DNA of 7,906 nt from Candidatus Ancillula trichonymphae ImTpAt (GTDB lineage Bacteria > Actinomycetota > Actinomycetes > Actinomycetales > Bifidobacteriaceae). The stretch lies in NCBI GenBank assembly GCA_000485475.1, contig AXYY01000008.1, positions 1 through 7,906 of the forward strand, given 5' to 3'. Within the stretch, counting starts at the first letter, position 1. The number at the start of each line of letters is the position of its first letter. This document shows positions 1 through 6,881 of this stretch, in pieces. Under the pieces are notes generated by a model. The model did no database searches. It was not told the origin of the DNA and saw nothing but the letters and a program-made list of their open reading frames with translations. Position numbers and translations under genes: made by a program.

Positions 1-259
1 ATTTTGTTCAAGCGTTTCAATATCATCAAGAAAAGTGTTATACATCTTGAAAATTGCATCTTTATACGCATTTGTCTACTGGACATCCAGTTATGAACTA
101 TAGTAGATGGTATATCTGCCATTTCGGCAAAATCTCGTATGCTCAAGCCCATGCCTGTTATCAAAGTGCGCACAAAACCACTGCTAATATCAAGTCTAAC
201 AATGTATTTATAAGCCACTCGTCAAGCACCTCACTTACTCTTGTTTTCGCCGCAATCAT
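1..259 (-). CDS. Helix-turn-helix regulator, N-terminal part, frameshifted, cut by window edge
   Basis: Probable DNA-binding regulator, known only from its N-terminus. The chosen start is the ATG at 259-257, preceded by GGAG four bases upstream and a TATAAT-like -10 at 280-285. The protein begins MIAAKTRVSEVLDEWL. After a frame change it continues through ISSGFVRTLITGMG and then LSIRDFAEMADIPSTIVHNW, which has the helix-turn-helix pattern of XRE-like proteins (SIRDFAEMADIPSTIVHNW as the helix pair). After another frame change it continues NAYKDAIFKMYNTFLDDIE to the edge. Two breaks lie near 185-190 and 80-85. The C-terminus lies outside the window, so the effector or partner domain is unknown. 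It could be a free regulator or the antitoxin of a toxin-antitoxin pair. The helix-turn-helix call is moderately sure; the exact family is not. Confidence 0.55.
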
Positions 260-479
260 AAATCTCCATATCTGTTTACATTATAATATATATACCACAA
301 CCCTATGACATTTTGAGCAAGCGTTGTATGCAGTTTTTAATGGTAGACGGTTAGAAGAATTTCACTATTATTTATTCCAATGAGCTAATCGTTGGACAAG
401 AAGAATTCTTAAAATTACAACTACTAGTAAAACACTGATAAAACTGCGGATTTTGTTTCCCCCACTGTGGGGTAATCAG
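260..479. other. Intergenic stretch without recognised gene
   Basis: I find no convincing coding region here. The right end, just downstream of the tRNA on the minus strand, holds a GC-rich hairpin (CCCCA at 460-464, TGGGG at 468-472, loop CTG). It has no following T-run, so it is not a clear intrinsic terminator. A ten-base palindrome AAGAATTCTT lies at 401-410. A TATAAT-like -10 on the minus strand (280-285) probably serves the regulator starting at 259; no good -35 is visible. Confidence 0.4.
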
Positions 480-562
480 CGGAAGCACAGGGATTTGAAC
501 CCTGGGAGGTTTCCCTCGACGGTTTTCAAGACCGTTCCATTCGACCGCTCTGGCACACTTCC
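480..562 (-). tRNA. tRNA-Ser (anticodon UGA)
   Basis: The minus strand folds into a full class II tRNA. The acceptor stem GGAAGTG (562-556) pairs with TGCTTCC (487-481), with two wobble pairs at its base, and the discriminator G is at 480. The anticodon stem is ACGGT/ACCGT with loop CTTGAAA; anticodon TGA is at 528-526. The long variable arm is GAGG-GAAA-CCTC and the T-arm is CAGGG-TTCAAAT-CCCTG. The long variable arm and the UGA anticodon identify a serine tRNA reading UCA and related codons. CCA is not encoded and must be added after transcription. It has its own strong promoter at 593-621. No intrinsic terminator with a T-run follows. Confidence 0.96.
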
Positions 563-592
563 AATAGATCGATCACACATCTATTATGTAGT

Positions 593-621
593 ATAATACT
601 ACACTTCTTCGGTCAAGTCAA
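593..621 (-). promoter_or_regulatory. Sigma70-type promoter of tRNA-Ser with dyad over the -10
   Basis: On the minus strand TTGACT (621-616) and TATTAT (598-593) are separated by exactly 17 bases, placing transcription start near 586, about 24 bases before the tRNA. The -35 lies in a threefold tandem repeat of TTGAC (626-612); only the middle copy has optimal spacing. The -10 lies inside a perfect dyad at 588-602 (GTAGTAT-A-ATACTAC), a shape typical of an operator, though it may simply be promoter sequence. Confidence 0.75.
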
Positions 622-640
622 GTCAACTCACGCAGGTTTA

Positions 641-802
641 GCGGAATTTGCAAAGCAAACACAGGTTTTTGCGCGCGCAAGCCAGTCGATGTAGAAATGT
701 TTGTGCAGTGCTGCGTGGGTTTGGTTTGTTCGCCTGCGGCGCGCGCAAAGTTGGCAGAGTTTGCGGAGCAAACACCGCACTGTACGCAACTCACACAGAT
801 CA
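641..802. repeat. Cluster of three-base-loop mini-hairpins
   Basis: This GC-rich non-coding stretch between the tRNA promoter and the composite element at 809 holds a series of small inverted repeats. TTTGC-AAA-GCAAA lies at 647-659, the palindrome TTGCGCGCGCAA at 669-680, CGCC-TGC-GGCG at 731-741, and GTTTGC-GGA-GCAAAC at 759-773. Most have a loop of exactly three bases, often RRA, and a stem ending in GC before the loop, which matches the hairpins of the composite elements. CAACTCAC(A/G)CAG also occurs twice (starting near 625 and 787). Spacing is irregular, so this is not CRISPR. It resembles decayed or tandemly inserted REP/MITE-like dispersed repeats. Confidence 0.65.
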
Positions 803-808
803 GTTGAG

Positions 809-866
809 TTTCGCGAAGTGAAATGCCATTGTTATGCGCAGTTGACCGCATTCTGCGAAGCAGAAT
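809..866 (-). repeat. Composite mini-hairpin element, copy A (minus orientation)
   Basis: This element has two small hairpins around a conserved core. In minus-strand order there is a perfect seven-base stem ATTCTGC/GCAGAAT with a TTC loop (866-850), then GCGGTCAAC. Next comes a 21-base core (840-820) identical to copy B at 6742-6762 and containing CATAACAATGGC. A second hairpin, TTTCAC-TTC-GCGAAA (823-809), overlaps the core end. It starts five bases beyond the stop codon of the glycosyltransferase (871-873), so its first hairpin may also act at the 3' end of that mRNA, although no T-run follows. Copy B is in the opposite orientation. Confidence 0.75.
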
Positions 867-870
867 TCCG

Positions 871-2233
871 CTAATCGTATCTGGTGACAATTATACTAGT
901 TTCTGAATTTCGAACAGTTTTTGCCCAACCACTCTCCTTTTTAATGATGTTGAAGAACGTCTTGCATGCAATTAGGTAGATTAAAAGGTTGTAAAAAAAT
1001 ACAAACACCCGTAAAGATACGCATCACACTAACAAACTCGACCTCTCAGTGTCCATATGGTAATATATTCCAAATATGCCGAATTCCATAACACCAATAA
1101 TCAACAACGACAGAAAATGCCAAGGTTGCCCAATTTTACCAACCCAAACAGTGCCCTGCCCAAATCGGCCTTGTAGAACGAATACACAATTGCAACAGGA
1201 TATGAAAATGTTGCCAAAAAATGAATCCAAGGTAATGACATGAAGTAGAGATTTCAACTAATCCCAATCTCCAGACCCTAACACTTCGGACCACAGTTCG
1301 AGCACATACTTGATGCACTGCATAGTTTCCTTGAGCCCCACCTGGCTCGCTGATGCATAAATCTTCTGAACGAGTAAAGTGCCTCCTGATCAATCCAGGT
1401 TGTAAAAGTGTACGCATTGACCCAACCAGCCAAGATTAAATGCAGGCCAAGTTCAAAATCTTCAAGTAGTTGCACCTTTTCAGGGGCCGTTCTCGTCTGC
1501 AACTGATTCCAATGCAGATGCGCATGTTAACTGCCCGTTGCCACCGAGACCGTTCCGTTCCCACATACTTGCAGCTGATTTGCATGGCAGAAATTGACTG
1601 GTGAAACTCAATATCTTGCATACGCACAAGCAACTTCATGGTCCGCTTGCCGAACACTTTCGAACCTGCGGGCGAACCTTTTTCAGGTGGCTCATCATCA
1701 CGGTTCTTCATGCGAACTTCAACCTGTATGACTCCAACTCTAGGGTCGCCCAAAAGTTCAGGACCCGCACAAACCTCCGTGAAGTTCTTGGCAGGAATTC
1801 CATCAGCATCGATTACCACAACCACAGCTTTGTTAAAAAAGTCAACATTCCGAGTCAACAGAGAGTCCTTAACTCGAAACCATGCATCATTGAGCGCATG
1901 CGCCTTTCCAGTTCTCGTGCATTTGGCAGTTTTCTGCGGACAATTCGTATTTAGTACTGCCAACTTTCCGCGCGTAGTTTTCAACAATGCTCGCAGTTGC
2001 ATCATCTGAATCGTCATCAATTACCCAAAATAGCCATATGGAAAGTTCGTGTATAAAAAATACTCAACAGTTTGACCAATAACGGTCTCCTCGTCTCTGC
2101 ATGGAATCAAAAAGTGCCACTCAAACTTCTGAGAATCTCCCGGAATATCCAACTTTCTAAAAGAATATGCAGTCAGCATAATCGTAATATAAACTAGAAA
2201 AATAAAAAAGACAACAATGCAAACATTACACAC
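871..2233 (-). CDS. Processive membrane glycosyltransferase, family 2 (frameshifted)
   Basis: Inner-membrane glycosyltransferase of the cellulose/hyaluronan/PNAG synthase type. From the N-terminus it has a membrane segment (IFLVYITIMLTAY), the nucleotide-sugar site start IPCRDEE, DDDSDD at 2018-2001, GKAHALNDAW, DADG at 1810-1799, the acceptor-side LLEDFEL around 1463, and the QxxRW motif as QRARW at 1352-1338. Hydrophobic segments follow, and it ends KKESGWAKTVRNSE. All D,D,D,QxxRW residues are present. About 454 codons is normal for the family. At least five frame changes break it (near 2020, 1970, 1550, 1470, 1335 and in the C-terminal membrane part). The start is uncertain: GTG at 2233, or ATG at 2264 in another frame (MRYIIDNFGES), which would sit five bases from the acyltransferase stop. 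Substrate and polymer cannot be told from sequence; context suggests a surface polysaccharide. Confidence 0.83.
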
Positions 2234-2268
2234 GATTCGCCAAAATTATCTATAATATACCTCATACT

Positions 2269-4310
2269 TTACTCATTCTTTTTGAGAAATTCTTGTACCA
2301 AGTCAACATAAATTGAACCCATGGTTAAATAGGCATCAGTGCTAATATGTACCATATCGGCTTGAAATATATTTGACCCATGACTTGTTTTGGCGTTAAC
2401 AATATGTATCACCTTTTTTAATTTGCTCTTCAGTGCACAAAATCTGTTCATTGTTGACAAACATCCAATGCGGGTGTGGTTCTTCATGTAATTGTTGAGC
2501 ATAGTATTATAACAATCTGAATATGTCTTATCTTTATGGTTCCCAGTGTAGGGTAAAACACCTGAAATTGTAACTTTTGCCCCAACTGAAGAAACTTTGC
2601 TGTTAATAAACTCAAGGACTTTGGCATATTTATCCTTATACTTCCGTACTGCATGGCTAAAAACTTATGCCACCAGATTCAAACGCGATGTCATTTACAT
2701 CAATATCATCATCAATCATTACAACGTCTACTTTTCCACTGTTCATGGCTTTTTCAAGATTATTTCTCCAATGAGTACAGTTATTTTTATTACCACTATT
2801 GTTGAATTTTCACTCTGTTCTCTTACTCAAAGTTACTTTAACAGCATCAAGCAAACCGCAACCAACAGCAGCATAATTTGTGTACTTGATTGCCTCCCCC
2901 ATGTGTCCTGTTATAAATATTGAGCATACCCTGTGATAATAAGCGGCAACTGAATCACCAATTACAACTGCTGAAAAATTAGCAGGAGTAGTCGGAGTTT
3001 TTACAGCAATAATTTTTATTATCTTCACCCTGAGCAACGCCACTGGCAGTATCATGACTCCTAACATATGCAATTCTGGCAGTTTCAACATACGGCAACC
3101 ACATGGAGAACGCAATGGACAACCCGAGTGCTCGCGCAACCACCGGAATTACGCGGTCACTATTAAATTTTCTGACCCGGAAACGATGAGTTACCGCATG
3201 ATACATGAGTGAAGAAAACAGCGATGACAAAACCAGAGTTGTTGCAAAAATGTTACTGGATCCACATCAGGAGTTATAGTTTTAATTATCATGGCAATAA
3301 ACAGGTGGAGACATAAATCTCGTAGCTGTATGCACCTAATGCAATTAGGAAGTTGTGCGCAAAGAACTTGACGAACGGATTATCCTTGTGCAACAGCGAA
3401 AGAGCAAGAATTGTTAAAGCCACAGAAATAAATACGAAACCGCCGTTGTATAGATACGCAGCATGATAATCTTCTGTTAAAGCAATCATCAGCATCCAGA
3501 TAAATGCAGCAGAAAGAATAACGATTGACAAGAGCAACTTCTTGATGTTTATCGAAAGTCTAGAAAGTGCACGAACTATTCGTGATGAATTCTTACTCTG
3601 CCACAAAACTACAAGTACTGCAAACGAACCTAGAAGATATTCATGCAATCTAGCATCGGTCACACCATATACATGCGTTGCTGTGCTGCTTCGTGCCACC
3701 AAAGTATTGACATGACAAAAGTTGACGCGACCCAGAGTACTCCAACACAAGTTGCCATGCGTCTAAAAGTTTTGTACAAGTTGTCGTGCCTGCAAACCTT
3801 CCAAATAAACCAGAGAACAAACGGTATTAGAATAAAAAATTGCTCAGTTACTGACAAACTCCACATCTGCCCAAATGGGTTTATTTGGCCAAAAGCCTCC
3901 CAAAATAATTTGAACTACTATCAATGGCGTGCCAGTTGGCGACTTGAAACAGTGCTGCAAGTCCATCTTGCTCAATGGTCTTCATAAAATTCACATCACC
4001 AAAATAGTACTACTCATAAACTGAAACCAAACCGAAGAGTATGAATAAATGACGGCATAACATTTCTGAGACGCCTGGAAAAATACCGTCGAAGGTGCGG
4101 ATTATTCTACTTTATTAAACTGTTAACTATTGAAAATGTAATCAGGTAACCAGTTAATACATAAAATGCATCTGGACCAAAAGTTGGATGAAAACTCGGT
4201 ATTGTATGATGAAGAATTACCAGTGTGTATGCCGCGATAAAGCGAAGTCCGCTAAGTGCAAGAAAATAGAACCGTTTAACTTGTGCGTGTATTCGTAGCT
4301 CAGTTTCCAC
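2269..4310 (-). CDS. OafA/YrhL-type O-acyltransferase with C-terminal SGNH domain (frameshifted)
   Basis: Membrane acyltransferase that would move an acyl (usually acetyl) group to a cell-envelope glycan. The start is GTG at 4310-4308 with AAGGA (4320-4316) five bases upstream. The N-terminal acyltransferase-3 domain shows LSGLRFIAAYTLVILHH (catalytic-type His about residue 34), FYVLTGYLI, MWSLSVTEQFFILIP, TDARLHEYLLGSFAVL and LGAYSYEIYV, with about ten membrane segments. The extracytoplasmic SGNH domain follows: VVIGDSV (Ser codon 2953-2951), AAVGCGLLD, CTHW, VDVVMIDDDIDVND, and ADMVHIST (Asp and His near 2358 and 2349). This gives a plausible Ser-His-Asp set. Roughly 680 codons matches two-domain OafA proteins. 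Frame changes occur near 4105, 4000-3880, 3660, 3290, 3240, 3000, 2930, 2810, 2660 and 2500. It lies between the LRR protein and the glycosyltransferase on the same strand. The acceptor is unknown. Confidence 0.85.
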
Positions 4311-4320
4311 AGTATTCCTT

Positions 4321-4355
4321 GCGCACCAACATAGAATTTTCTACTGATGGTGCGC
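4321..4355 (-). promoter_or_regulatory. Hairpin abutting the acyltransferase ribosome binding site
   Basis: An eight-base perfect stem, GCGCACCA at 4355-4348 paired with TGGTGCGC at 4328-4321 (minus strand), encloses a 19-base loop that itself contains TAGAA/TTCTA. The lower end of the stem directly touches the Shine-Dalgarno AAGGA (4320-4316) of the acyltransferase. No T-run follows, so it is not an intrinsic terminator. It could modulate translation or protect a processed mRNA end. No promoter is evident between the LRR stop and this gene, so read-through from upstream is likely. Confidence 0.55.
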
Positions 4356-4403
4356 CCGCCGCCGCATTTATGCCAGTTTCGTATCTACTCTTGAGTTGCG
4401 CAT

Positions 4404-5433
4404 TCAGGTGATGTATCCTACAACTACTGAGCGACCACTGGACAAACTTAGTGCATCATACCCTTCATACTCGCTGTGCATAGCTCCGTCACCGTATAAA
4501 CCACAGTTGAATGTTATCAGCACACCTGAGACACCGAAAGAACCTTTTGCTGGTGCGTGCGCCTTATTCGATATTTGCGGAGGGTTCACTCCTTGGAAAC
4601 TGACAGTTTCAATACCTGCATACGCAAATGCACTAACACCCAAGAATTTTACCGAACTAGGGAACGAAACATGCGGAATGTGAGTGTATGCAAATGCACT
4701 CTGCTGTATTAAAAGCAGATTCTGATTAAACTCAACCGCCTGAAGTCCATCGCCGCAAATGCGGACGAACCAATTAGTAACAAGTTCGCTGAAAACTTAA
4801 CTGAAGTCATTGGAACGTATGCAAATGCGCGCTCGTCAATTGTATGTAGAATTGAACCTTCCACAAATGTAATATCTTGAAGTCCACTTGCTGTAAATGT
4901 TGCTTCATCAATCACCGAAACTGTTTTAGGAACTGTGAAGTGCGTCAAGTTCGTGTTGTACCAAATGCGTACTTCGTTCGGTATAACCATCAAGTCCTGA
5001 TTAATCGCTGCTCTGTTACCAATTTTAGTGACCGGATAATCCTGGTAATCAGTTGTGACATGATCCAGAATACTAACTTGTCCCCCAGTTGCAGCAACCT
5101 TAATCACTTCAGCATCGTGCGTGTCCTGGTTGATTTTATAAGTAACACCTTCAATTGTCACTTCACCATTTTCGTCCAACTACACGCCAAACACTGGACC
5201 TCCAACTTGCTGAGTAACTGCACTCTCAGCGGCTGCACTTTCTGGCACCTGAGCAGGTACACCCGGCTGAAAATCTTCTTCAAGTTCAGCCAAAACTTCC
5301 TCGTTAACAACCTCTGCAGAAGCACTCACAGAACTCGCAGTCTACTCGCCCATACCACACTCGGACTTACAACAATAGCTACAAGCGCAACCACTCGGTA
5401 CACAACTTTACTCAATTTCTCCACAATGACCAC
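4404..5433 (-). CDS. Secreted BspA-type leucine-rich-repeat protein (frameshifted)
   Basis: Probable surface or secreted protein of the LRR_5/BspA (Treponema-type LRR) class, which usually mediates binding to host or partner cells. The start is GTG at 5433-5431 with AAGGA six bases upstream. The first ~30 residues form a signal peptide (basic KLSKVVYR, hydrophobic VVALVAIVV, then WAS). An Ala/Val/Glu-rich linker follows, then the typical entry module (GVTYKINQDTHDAEVIKV, then YPVTKIGN). About five repeats of 22-24 residues carry AFA(Y/A) plus VxF motifs (AFAYVPMTSVKFSANL, SAFAYTHIPHVSFPSSV, SAFAYAGIETVSFQGV). The C-terminus ends GRSVVVGYIT with no LPxTG or membrane anchor. Breaks are a frameshift near 5340, an in-frame TAG at 5182-5180 and a frameshift near 4735. 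It has its own consensus promoter. The ligand is unknown. Confidence 0.82.
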
Positions 5434-5471
5434 CCCGATTCCTTTTTACGCACACACTGGTGCTTCTTCAT

Positions 5472-5500
5472 ATTATACTCTCGCACTTGCCAGTTGTCAA
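5472..5500 (-). promoter_or_regulatory. Perfect-consensus sigma70 promoter for the LRR gene
   Basis: On the minus strand TTGACA (5500-5495) and TATAAT (5477-5472) are both exact consensus and are separated by exactly 17 bases. The wecB stop codon TGA (5499-5497) is inside the -35. The predicted start of transcription near 5465 gives a leader of about 32 bases to the GTG at 5433. It should let the LRR gene, and perhaps the downstream acyltransferase and glycosyltransferase, be expressed independently of wecB. Confidence 0.85.
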
Positions 5501-6647
5501 ATATTTTGCGTAAATTTAAAAATTTTTAAGAGTAATACCCCACAATAGTGACTTGTAATTCTCCGTGAACTGTAACCATCACCATAAGGATTCTGCTTGT
5601 GCCGCATGGACTCGTAGTTCTTTTTATTGTCTAGTAGATCGGTATCGCACTGAACACCGCGCGCTCCTCAGTGTCAACTAAAATCTGGCAGCTCCTGCAT
5701 CAACAGCCTCTGTGCGCTCGGTGGTATTCCTCCGTGACTAGAACTGGGACGCTCAGGTTCGGTGCTTCCTCCTGAATTCCACCTGAATCCGTCACAATCA
5801 AGTCGGAAGACGCCATCAAGCTGATGAAAACTTGATAGTCAAGGGTCTCGATCATCCTGATGTTGCTCAGGTCTTCAAAATACTGCTTGCTCGCTGCACG
5901 AACTGCGGTGCGGGATTTTGATGCATCGGGAACACAATTTCTACACTATTTTCATATTGGGCGAGCAACCTCAGCAATCGCCTTGAATACGCCATTTTTC
6001 CGTTTTTCGTAGTTCTCACGTCTATGCTGAGTCAAGAGAATCTACTTCTTCAAGTTGGTGTTGCTGGACTTCGTACTTGACCTGTTTTCGAAGCGCTCGT
6101 TGCCTAAAATCAGCCGCAAAGCATCAAATTGAGGTACCGATTACGCGTATGTTTTCTGCGCTGATTCCTTCTGCAAGTAGATTTTTCTCGGCAAGTTTGG
6201 TTGGTGCGAAGTGATACTTGGCAATTTGACCAATGTAGACCCTGTTCAGTTCTTCAGGAAATGGCGACAGCGCATCATGACTTCTAAATCCAGCCTCAAC
6301 GTGCGCAACTTCGATGTGGTTGTAAAATGCGGCGAGCGCAAAGGCAAATGCAGAAGCAGTATATCTCCTTGAACAATTACCAAGTCTGGCTGCGTGCGCT
6401 CCAAAACAACTTCCGCACTTTTCAGGACACTAGCAACGATTTGCGGAAGAGTTTTTGCAACTTTCTGCACACTCAGGACATGATCTGGCTGAATTGAAAA
6501 CAGGTCAAGCATAGAACTGACCAGATCGGTATGTTGTCCTGTGCTCACAACTTCAACTTTGAAGTCCTGCACTTTTAAGTTCCGAATGAGCGGAGCTAGC
6601 TTGATCGCCTCAGGTCTGGTGCCCAATGCAACTAGAATTTTTTTCAA
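5497..6647 (-). CDS. wecB: UDP-N-acetylglucosamine 2-epimerase, non-hydrolysing (frameshifted)
   Basis: Cytoplasmic enzyme interconverting UDP-GlcNAc and UDP-ManNAc, a precursor of capsule, teichoic-acid linkage or exopolysaccharide sugars. The start is TTG (6647-6645) with a strong AAAGGAGG five bases upstream. The N-terminus MKKILVALGTRPEAIKLAPL is diagnostic. QGD places Asp at residue 95, as in the E. coli enzyme. VAHVEAGFRS and FPEELNRV carry the two family glutamates, HRREN (6026-6012) the conserved His, followed by IVTDSGGIQEEAPNLSVPVL, TTERTEAVDAGAARF and NPYGDG near the end. About 383 codons is normal length. The first frame change is just after QGD (near 6360), and about seven more follow through the gene. 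All catalytic residues can be found, so an intact original gene is likely. It is first in the minus-strand cluster and divergent from the aminotransferase. Confidence 0.93.
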
Positions 6648-6652
6648 CGCAA

Positions 6653-6684
6653 CCTCCTTTCAGAAACTACCCATCAGTATAGCA
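6653..6684 (-). promoter_or_regulatory. Extended -10 promoter and strong ribosome binding site of wecB
   Basis: On the minus strand TGC-TATACT (6684-6676) forms an extended -10 without a good -35. AAAGGAGG (6660-6653) sits five bases before the TTG start and decides it. The predicted transcript starts near 6669, giving a leader of about 22 bases. The string TGTGCTATA recurs in the divergent aminotransferase promoter. Confidence 0.6.
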
Positions 6685-6708
6685 CATCCAGCAGCAGAAG
6701 TAACATGT

Positions 6709-6774
6709 GTTTGTAAAGCAAACGCGGTTTAATTGCGCAGATGCGCATAACAATGGCATTTCGCAAAGCGGAAT
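6709..6774 (+). repeat. Composite mini-hairpin element, copy B (plus orientation)
   Basis: In plus-strand order there is a hairpin GTTTGT-AAA-GCAAAC (6709-6723), GCGGTTTAA, and a small inverted repeat GCGCA-GA-TGCGC (6736-6747). The 21-base core (6742-6762), containing CATAACAATGGC, is identical to the core of copy A at 820-840. The closing hairpin is ATTTCGC-AAA-GCGGAAT (6758-6774, one wobble pair), overlapping the core end. The order hairpin, GCGGT(C/T)(A/T)A, core, overlapping hairpin is the same as in copy A, but on the opposite strand. It lies between the wecB and aminotransferase promoters. Confidence 0.75.
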
Positions 6775-6851
6775 ATGGTCAAACTACGTCTATAGCAGAA
6801 GTTTTAAGTTGTTAGGCTGCATTTCTAGTAAATAAAGTGTTAAGTAAATTG
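6775..6851. other. Short intergenic stretch upstream of the aminotransferase
   Basis: This AT-rich spacer separates composite element copy B from the aminotransferase promoter. I see no coding region, clear operator or terminator in it. Confidence 0.3.
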
Positions 6852-6860
6852 TGCTATAAT
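6852..6860 (+). promoter_or_regulatory. Extended -10 promoter of the aminotransferase
   Basis: TGC-TATAAT is an exact extended -10; the -35 region (about 6830-6837) is poor. The predicted start is near 6867, leaving a leader of about 15 bases with GGTGG (6873-6877) as a weak ribosome binding site four bases before the ATG at 6882. Confidence 0.6.
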
Positions 6861-6881
6861 TCTTTCATAATCGGTGGTTTT

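Noticed and set aside
54..308. Plus-strand open frame of 84 codons
   Set aside because: It is the reverse of the helix-turn-helix gene, whose minus-strand protein shows a recognisable motif; this frame shows none.
460..472. Intrinsic terminator behind tRNA-Ser
   Set aside because: The GC-rich hairpin CCCCA-CTG-TGGGG is present but no T-run follows on the minus strand.
641..866. Possible CRISPR array
   Set aside because: The inverted repeats differ in sequence and are unevenly spaced, with no constant direct repeat and no cas genes.
618..890. Open frame of 90 codons on the minus strand, Cys-rich
   Set aside because: It is made of the mini-hairpin repeats, overlaps the glycosyltransferase stop and has no ribosome binding site or family resemblance; it is a chance frame through repeats.
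1601..2009. Two overlapping plus-strand frames
   Set aside because: They are shadows of the glycosyltransferase catalytic region, which holds DDDSDD and DADG on the minus strand.
4877..5548. Plus-strand open frame of 223 codons, the longest in the window
   Set aside because: It is antisense to the LRR gene and the wecB 3' end, Cys/Ser/Thr-rich without motifs, and starts without a ribosome binding site; the minus strand carries a clear LRR protein with promoter and signal peptide.
6246..6647. Short stand-alone protein of 133 residues
   Set aside because: It is only the N-terminal third of wecB; the rest of the enzyme continues in other frames down to 5497.
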